64,000 nucleotides of DNA from positions 88,507,236 to 88,571,235 of the forward strand of contig CM060177.1 of assembly GCA_030549775.1 (NCBI GenBank). The letters run 5' to 3'. Each line of letters starts with the position of its first letter. Position 1 is the first letter of the stretch. The position numbers were made by a program, and so were the translations under genes. Positions 53,501 through 62,500 of the stretch are shown here, one piece after another. This DNA is from Tamarix chinensis (taxonomy: Eukaryota; Streptophyta; Magnoliopsida; Caryophyllales; Tamaricaceae). A model generated the notes under the pieces. The model was not told the origin of the DNA, searched no databases, and saw only the letters and a list, made by a program, of their open reading frames with translations.

Positions 53501-56500
53501 GGTGATTTACTTAGTGTCAAGTGTCTTAAGGATGTCCTTAATCATTTCTCTGGGATCTCGGGGTTGATTCTAAACCCTCAGAAATGTATTGTCTATTTTG
53601 GTGGCGTGTCGTCTGATATTAAAGGAGCAATTATCGATCTTTTGGGGTTCCAGGAAGGTACTCTTCCGATTACCTACCTTGGCCTTCCTCTAACCTCTTC
53701 GAGAATCTCGGCTAGTCTTCTCCAACCCATGTTGGAAAAGGCTACAACTCGGCTTAGACACTGGAGTACTATCTATCTATCTTATGCGGGGAGACTACAA
53801 CTTATCAAGTCTGTTTTATTTAGTATACAGCTATATTTCAGCCAAGTGATCCTCCTACCAAGAAAGGTCCTCCATCAGTTCGTGAGTCTCTATCGAAACT
53901 TCCTTTGGTCAGGAAAGATACATGTCAGAAGACGAACCCTGGTTTCATGGGAACAGATTTGTACTCCCAAGGCCGAGGGTGGGCTTGGTTTCCTCAACCT
54001 GGAAATTTGGAATCAGTGTGCTTTGGGTAAGCTCCTTAGGAATATCGCTACTAAGAAGGATTCGCTGTGGGTGAAGTGGATTCATGTTGTTTACCTTAAG
54101 AATATAAGTGTGTGGGAGTATAATCCCACTACTTATACTTCTTGGCTGGTTCAGAGAATCCTGCTCGTACACTCTCAGCTACAAAGTTTTCTCCATTCGC
54201 GGTGCTCAAATGGTTATACTGATTAGAGCATCAAAGCTGCTTATGAAGTTGTGCGTCCCAAACAGGAAAACCAAAAGTGGACCCAGCTGGTGTGGAACTC
54301 CCTTAACTTGCCAAGACACAGTTTCCTTCTTTGGCTGGCTTCCAGGGATAGATTGATGACTAAAGCTAAACTTCGGGAGATTGGTATGGATGTATCGGAG
54401 CAGTGTGTGTTCTGCCAACAGGATCTAGAAACCCGAGACCATTTGTTTGTCCACTGCCCCATTACAACGGCTATATGGAGGAAAATTCGAAGATGTGCTG
54501 ACAGAAGAGACCCTATTCAAGGGTGGCAACAGGAGGTGCAGTCATTGTTGAAAAGATCTAGACAAAATAGACAGAAAAAACAGATCATAGGAGCTCTTTT
54601 TTCATCTTATATTGCAAATGTATGGTATGAGAGAAACTTGAGGGTTTTTGAAAACCGAAGTAGGGATGTTGATAGTATTAGTCAAGCTATTGTCTTAGCT
54701 GTAGCTAGACGTTTAATGCACCCACACTATAAGGTTAAATTCCAAAAGTGGGCTGGTCTTGTTGACTGTATGGTAGGTTGATATCTGGTTTGTAATCTTT
54801 TCTCCTTTTCGTAAATAATAAAATTTCTACTTATCCAAAAAAAAAAAAAATACAGCATTCGACTTCAAATGAATTCTAGTTCAGTAATGATAATTTATAT
54901 CTGGAGTGACATATATCCAAAGATATAGCATCACTAAAAGGTCATTCGCTCAGTGGAGATATACCTTGAAGATGGAAGCATCCACAATTTGACAGGTTAT
55001 CTTCTTATCTGTCGGCAAAATGCAGGCAGATGACTCTTGTATATTCTGGGCAGAATGACGATTGTTAATGTCTGTAAGCAAGAATATAATTGTAGAAAAG
55101 ATAGGGCACATACATCTTATCCAACTACAGGGACTACTAACTATCACATAATGCCATCAGAACATACTCTAAGATCACTGAAATTGAGTTAAGTACTTCA
55201 ACGGGGGACGGCCCTAGTCATTAGTTTACTGCCGCTTTAAGAGCCCATAATGAAGTTGTAATCTCACCTTGCTAAGAAGGATCATCCTTTTTTTACCAAA
55301 CATCATAACTCTATCATAATTTTTCAAGACTTTCAGCATGTGAAAAGCCTAGTTGAAGTTATCCAATAACAACCCACTTTGAATCTTGCCATTGAAAAGG
55401 TCCAGATGTACTGAGCCTCACTTCTACTAAAGTATGTTTCTGAATGACCCGAAGAATAGAAGTAATATAAGGGAAAGGATGAGTAATATAAGGGAAAGGA
55501 TGAGTGTACGTAGATGTAGCATATTAGTACTAGTAGTAATAGTACCAGCCGTATTAATAATAAATAAATAAAACCATCTACCCAAAAAATATACATAAAT
55601 AATAGCAACAATAAGCACCAAAAAAATAGCAGCAGCAACAAGATAAGATTATCACAACAACAAACATAATAATAACATCAATCAACAAAGACTAATATAA
55701 GTTATCCAAATCCAAAGTAAGCTAAAAATATTCCACACATCTAAACCTTCCTTTACTTGACCACACATAGTGTTGGAAAAGGATGAAAAGAAGCACACAA
55801 AAGTAAAAGATTCCAATGGTGAGCTACTTATACTTCAAAGACATTGAAGACATGGCCGACAGATTGTTTCCATATGTAAGTGTGAGGCTTATCACTCTAT
55901 ATCACAGCAGAATTGAATAAGTAATGTTTTCCATATGTTGTAGTCGACAGAAAGAATCTTGTTTATTTCAAATAAACAAAGAAAAAAGCTTTGCTTCTGT
56001 AGCAAGTGTAGCCCAACCACAAAATGAGCAAAATCTAACTGTCACCAAGTGGCTTCTAACACTTAGAATGAATGCTTCATATTACTGTCAATATTGTATG
56101 GACTAAAATGTGATTTCCACAAAAAGTATATCATGCAATCAAACAATTTATTTTTCTTCCTCCTTAGTGCCAAACTGCCAATGAAGCATGGATATAACGT
56201 GCTCCTTTATTCAAGGATATAAAGCATAAGTTCAAATAAATTCCACCTTGAGAAATGGCACTCGCATGATTAGTCTTCTGAACCAATGGCAAACGCCATG
56301 GGCTACAGTTCAATCTTGCTTTGCCAATGAGACTGTCTAATGCTAATCAACAAGGGAGGGGGAAAAGGCCAATACAAGAGTCATGCAGGATACATTACTA
56401 TAAGCTTCAAAATAAATTAGTTGTTTTTTCATTAATGCCTAAGATCGTATTCATGCCTCATTTACATGATCTCACAAAGAATTGCAGCACCCTATGACAT

Positions 56501-59500
56501 CCCTAATTAAATACATTTATCAACAAGATATTTAATAAACTATTTCTGCATGCAAATACATGGATGAAAATCTTTATTAAACTACTCACAATTTTTGCAA
56601 TAGGGAAAATACCAAATATACTAAAGCAAATTCTTCCATCTTTATCTGCACTGCATAGAATATTAAACCGTTGATGTGAGGCACTTAGTAACTCCTGAAA
56701 TGAATCTTCATCTTCATCCATAAAACAAGGATCCCCAGAAACTACTGTTTGTGTCCGAGGAACTCTTGGAGCAGGAGGAAAGAAACGTGATGTGCGATCT
56801 TCATAATCATTATTATGATCATCCTAAGAATAAAAGTTGTATGTGTCAGGCAATACATCGAGGGAAATATAAAATCTAGATGAGAGAACAGCAGCATTAG
56901 TAAATCCAGTAAAATAAGTGGAAAAATAAACAATCATGTGTGTGATGAAGCCGATCACATGAAAATTAAAAATTATCAGTGACTGCTTTCCAATACAACA
57001 ATTACATTGGAACAATTAGTCTCAAATGAGAAATAGAATTGAAATAAAAGTCCTCTGAACGATTGTATTCATATTATTGCATACCAGAAAGATTAGTCAA
57101 AGTGAAGTATGACAAACCAAGATAGATGTGAAACATCATAAAGCAGTTCAGTACTAACTATTGGATCACACTAGCGGCCCCCAAGTAATTTACTAAACTG
57201 AAGGTTAAATAAAATAATGTAAATTGGCATTTGTTGGTATGTATTCTAGTATATTTCATTTGTTTGAAAAAACTTTGTAGTAATTGTGATTAAAAAAAAA
57301 AACTAAAAAGGAAAGTTTTAACTCTCATAAAAAGTAATGGGTCACATCGGCTCAAATAAAGTCGTATGAGAATAATTAAGTTGCCAATGAGGCCTATAAG
57401 AAATGGAAGATACTAGGTCATAAATCTGAAATGGATGATGCAGATGAAAAGATGAAAGTAATAATAGATATATATTTTCCAATATGATGCAATAACAAAG
57501 AAAAAAGGAGCATGCTCTAATATGTCTATGACTAGAAGCTCCATTTGATCACAAGATCATTGTCAAAATATTACTTTGTTTCAGTTAATATGGCCCATAA
57601 CTAATCGAAAATATTTTAAAACGTCTTTCCTTTTGTCACAATTTCCGATTAAGGATCATCAAACAAAACTAAAGCAATAAAATATTATAGTAAATTCTAA
57701 AAAAATCAATATACATCATTTCACTTAATTTCAGCTAATTAATTTACCAAAATGGATCTGTATTATGTTCAAGGTCATGCAATCTTATTTAATTTATAGA
57801 TCGTACCTACTTCAATCCATAGAAATTCAACTTTGGGGAGGTCATATAGTAGCTGTCAAAATACTATATCATGTGAAACAGTTCAGTAATCACAAAGACT
57901 CATGGGTCTGAGCAACCAATAAAATATTCTCTCTCAATGCCATGGATAGATAAGCATAAACAGATCTTGTTATTCCAGATGGAGAATATTGTGTCAAGAT
58001 AATAGTCATCTCTGTTTGAGTGCACAAGTACATAAGCCTCAACCCATTATTATATTACAATCCCCTTCAACATGATGGAAAATTTGCAAACTTGGGAGCA
58101 GATTGATCAAAAAAAAAGTACTCTATACATATTGAATGGTTTGTATACCTTGAAGGGGAAAATTAATACGAAGCAAGAATTAGTAGGAGTGGGATTATTA
58201 AATCAAAATGATAGGTGGTGTCCTTTTTGTCATAAGAAGGTGGAAGATGTACATCACCCCTTTTTTTATTACTACTATGTGGCTTTGAAATTTGATTTAC
58301 TTTTTTTTATAGTGAAATTATTAAATCAAAATGATAGGTGGTGTCCTTTTTGTCATAAGAAGGTGGAAGATGTACATCGCCCCTTTTTTTATTACTAATA
58401 TGTGGCTTTGAAATTTGATTTACTTTTTTTTAATAGTGAAATTTGGTGTTGGCGGTTGGAACATAGGAGGTTTTCTTGGTGTAGTTCAGGTTTGCTTCAG
58501 CAGCTATTTTTGACTTGGGAAATGTCAGGGCCAGGTTATTCATATAAAAGGATATTGATGGCCATTTATGTTACGGTATGGTCTATTTGGAAAGCCAGGA
58601 TTGAACAGGCTTTCCAAGGCAAGGATTTTCATGTTCAGAATATTTTGGATATGATCTTGTTGCGCTTGAGCTGGTGGATGGCAGAATAGGACATGCTCTA
58701 CCTTACTATTCCTGATATACAGTTAGTGGGACAACAGACTAGAATAAGGTGTACTCTTAACCGACATATTGGCTTGGATGTGAAGAATGCAAGGCGATAC
58801 CAACCCCAAGTGGAATGGCTAAAGCGGAGTGCCAAAAATGCGGGATTGGTGGTGCTCTGAGAGATTTGAATGGTTCCAGTCAATGTTTGAAAAAGCATGC
58901 CTAAAGCGCAAGGCGATGGGGGTTGGGGGGCTGCTTTTCTGGTGCTAGGCTAGGCGAGGTTAATGAGGCGCATGTAGGGTGGCTAAGGCGCGCCTAAGGC
59001 ACAGAGGCACACGCCTTTCAGCAGAAAATCATGTAGGGACTTAGGGAGAGGAGAAGACAGCAGAAAATCATGTAGGGACTTAGGGAGAGGAGAAGACAGC
59101 ATAAAATCATGTAAGGACTTAGGAGAGCAGTAGACAATTTTTGGAAAAGGGGAAGCCTATTTATAGTTTTGATTGCATAGAAAATATTCTGCAACCAATG
59201 TGGGGATTGGAGAGAGCAATAATTTTTTTGGAAAATATGTACCGTGTAGTACTAGTCTAGTACTCAACACAGGCTGCAAGCAAAAGAGAGTCAAAGAAAA
59301 AGAGACTGAGAGACATAACCTAGAGAGTTGAGAATCGGTGACAGCAAGAAGTGGTCCAGACTATCAGCTATCAAGCAGACATACATACAAGGTATTTTTG
59401 AGTAGGGATGGAGATGTACTTATAGAAGACAATTTTTTAGTAGCTTGCTAGTATTGATAGTACTAAACTCATAAGTTACTATTTTTCTAAGTATTTCCTT

Positions 59501-62500
59501 GTTATGATATACCTTTTTTTTATTTTGAAAACGTTATTCATTTGATCAAACACTGGTTCCGGTGGTGATGCAGCATATTAATGTTTCAGGAGTTTGCTAT
59601 GTTTTAAATAATCAGATCGATGCAAACTAAGGAGTAGACTGCATATGAGAATTTCATTTTGGAATCAGATTCCTAAAATGCGGTTGAATGGTGCAATTGA
59701 GATTAAGGTGGTTCATGGGAGGCCGTTTGAAAAGGCCTAAAGCACATCTAGGCAATAAAGGCCCTAGAGCTAGGCACTAGGCACAAGGCGAAGGTGCGCG
59801 TCTAGGCAAAGTGGGGTACCAATATTACTAATCTAATACTGCTTTTGATCTTCCTAAAATACATAATCTTTTCCTTTAAAATCATGTCTATTGGTCTTTC
59901 CACAACCCTTTTTTCCCTTCCTTTCCTTCTCAAAAAGAGATTTAGTTATTGTACTTATAAAAATAAAGCTCAAAAATAGCTAATCAAAGTTTCTTTCCTT
60001 TCTCATTTAAAATTACGTTTATTGGTCTTCCTATGACCTTTTTCCCTCCTCCCTAACCTCCATTTCCTTCCCAATTGATTGCATATTTTTTTGAATAAAA
60101 TTAAAACAAAAAGTAGCTAATTTTTAGTAAGGCATGTGCCTTAGAGCTAGGGATGGCAATGGGTCTCCGACCCGACCCAGACCCGCTAGACCCGCCTTAT
60201 TTTTAGCGGGTCTGGGTCCATGATTTTTGGACCCGACGGGTCTGGGTCCACATATACCTTAAAGGGTCTGGGTCTGGGTCTAGTTCAAGACCCAGATCCG
60301 ACCCGCCAGACCCGTTTAATATACATATGTGTGTGTGTCTATATATATATACACATACTAATATTATGTTTGTCATTGTTGTTTTAATTTTATATAAGCT
60401 CCTTATTATTTTTTTTAATTTTATTTTTGTATACTTACTTTATAAACAATATGTATAACATTGTATTCTAAAAGCTAGGGATATGAACGGGGCGGATTTT
60501 ACCCGAAACCCTATAGATTTTGTCCAACGGATATGGATAAACGAATATGGATGATGGAAAAAAAATACCCGTTGGATTCGAGTACGGATATGGGTATAGG
60601 ATATCCATACCCGTACCCGTAACCATACCAGTATCCATATCCGTACCCGTTTACCCGATATATAATTACTTTTTTACCCTTAATTTTAAAATAAATATAG
60701 TATAAATTAAAGTTAGAATTATCATTTAGCTTAACTCTAAATGGGTTTATCTGTCGGGTGATAGATTTATCCATCGAATAATATTCATTAATGGGTAAAC
60801 GGATAATCCGTCGAGTAACGGATATCCAACGGATACGAATATGGATATGTTAGTGTATATGGATTTGGGTACGGGTACGGATTTTCTTATCGGATACAGA
60901 TACGGATATGGGTATACCTGCCCCATTTATATCCCTACTAAAAGTATTAAAACACCATTTGAAAAGTTAATATAACTATTTTAATATATTTATTTTTTCA
61001 CTTAGATGATTGTTTTTAATAAAAAAAATACATATTAAGTTATATAAAACATAAATGTATTTGTATTGGCATAGATTATTAATTATTTAAAAAAAATAAC
61101 CGGACCCATTTAGGACCCGTTTAGGACCCATTTACCCGCTAGACCCGATGGATCTGGATCTGGGTCTGAACTTTTAAGACCTGATGGGTCTGGGTCGGGT
61201 CTGGGTCTAGGTAATATAAACGGGTCCGGGTCTGGGTATGGCTGGACCCGGTCCAGACCCGACCCATTGCCATCCCTACTTAGAGCCTTGTTTGCCTAGT
61301 GTGCCTAGCTAATATCGCCTCGCCTAGGAAAAATAAAAGCCCCAAACATTTGCACCTTGCGTCTTAGGCGCACCTTTTCAAACACTGTGGGACACATCTT
61401 TATACCTGAATTTCATTGGGAAAACCAAGTTGAGAATCTTTATCTAGTTATCATTTATAAAGGTAGGCAAACAAATATCGTGGCTGACATTATGGCTAAA
61501 CAAGGCATTGCAAGGTCTGAAGATTTCCTGGCATAGGTGGCAGAAGTTTTGCTTTTCCAGCTTACTGTTTGTGGCTTAAGTGTTTTAAGCGAAAGCTGCT
61601 GCAGGTCTTCGTTGAGGTTTTCTCGCACCTGTCTTCTGGTCTGATTGTACAGGTGTGTCTAGGCTGCTATTTTCTGGTGGATGCTGCAAATGTATGGGGT
61701 GTTAATCATTTTTTGCATTAGTGGGTGTATGGTATTCTTTCGGCTAGCTGATGCTTCCTTTTGTCCCTCACTGTGGTGGATCATTGGAATTAGGTGGAGC
61801 GACAGTTTTCTTCTTCTTCTTTGGCAGTTGACTTGATGTGATAATTTGTTCGGTGTGTAATGGATTGGGACCTGGTCTACTTGCTTTGATTCTAGGAAGA
61901 GTACAGATCAAAGAACTTGTACAGCTTTTATAGGTGTTTTTTTTGTGTGTGGTGTTGCTGTATTTGTATGGAGGTTACAGATGACCATGTGTGGCTATGG
62001 GGCATTTGGCCAGGTTTTCTGCTTTGGTTGTTGTCCTGGGAGGAAGGTTCAGTTTTGCACTTTCTTATTGCTGACTAGTCTCTAGCATATGATTAGTGGA
62101 CTTCTCCAAACCGTTCCTAGAAGGTTGGGAGAAGGTCCACGATGATGCTGAAAAGAGCTAGTCTTGTGTTCTAATAAAATAATTCCTAATTGTCAACAAA
62201 AATAATAATAAAAGAGTATATCACTATCAAATAGGCTCAAAAAGAAAACCAGACAAAATAAATGTCATCTAGCAATAGCAGCATCTCATGGAAAAAGTCA
62301 TAAACAAATTTTGCTACTACAATTCTTCGTAAATGTGTTCCATTTTCCAAAAAGAGCAAAAGATAATTAGTTGAAAATTAATATCCTTATCAATTTATGT
62401 GTCTTAGGCCTTCAAAAATGAACAGAAGCAGCTCACCTTTTCAGTGAATTACTGCATTGGAACAATGAAGATGGATAAAAACCAATAGACATGTCACTGA

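Larger units (their letters stand above)
58881..61387. mobile_element. Inverted-repeat-bounded insertion splitting the LINE
   Basis: The left end CAATGTTTGAAAAAGCATGC, followed by CTAAAGCGCAAGG, and the right end, on the other strand CAGTGTTTGAAAAGGTGCGC followed by CTAAGACGCAAGG, are inverted copies over about 35 bases. More GCCTAGGCGC-type words lie inside (58,935-59,010; 59,735-59,812; 61,290-61,375). Both interrupted LINE halves lie outside it. I found no clean 8-bp target duplication, and part of the RNase H domain is missing, so a deletion at a junction is likely. No transposase is seen. Two hAT MITEs are nested inside. Assignment to a DNA transposon superfamily is open, hAT being the likeliest from the CA(G)TG ends. 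Confidence 0.5.

Noticed and set aside
60511..60774. Minus-strand frame with [10 protein letters not shown] repeats
   Set aside because: Translation of the subterminal repeats of the nested MITE, not a glycine/tyrosine-rich protein.
60140..61286. GGGTCTGGGTC array considered as a protein-binding operator or satellite
   Set aside because: Perfect TIRs and an identical 8-bp duplication show it is a MITE.
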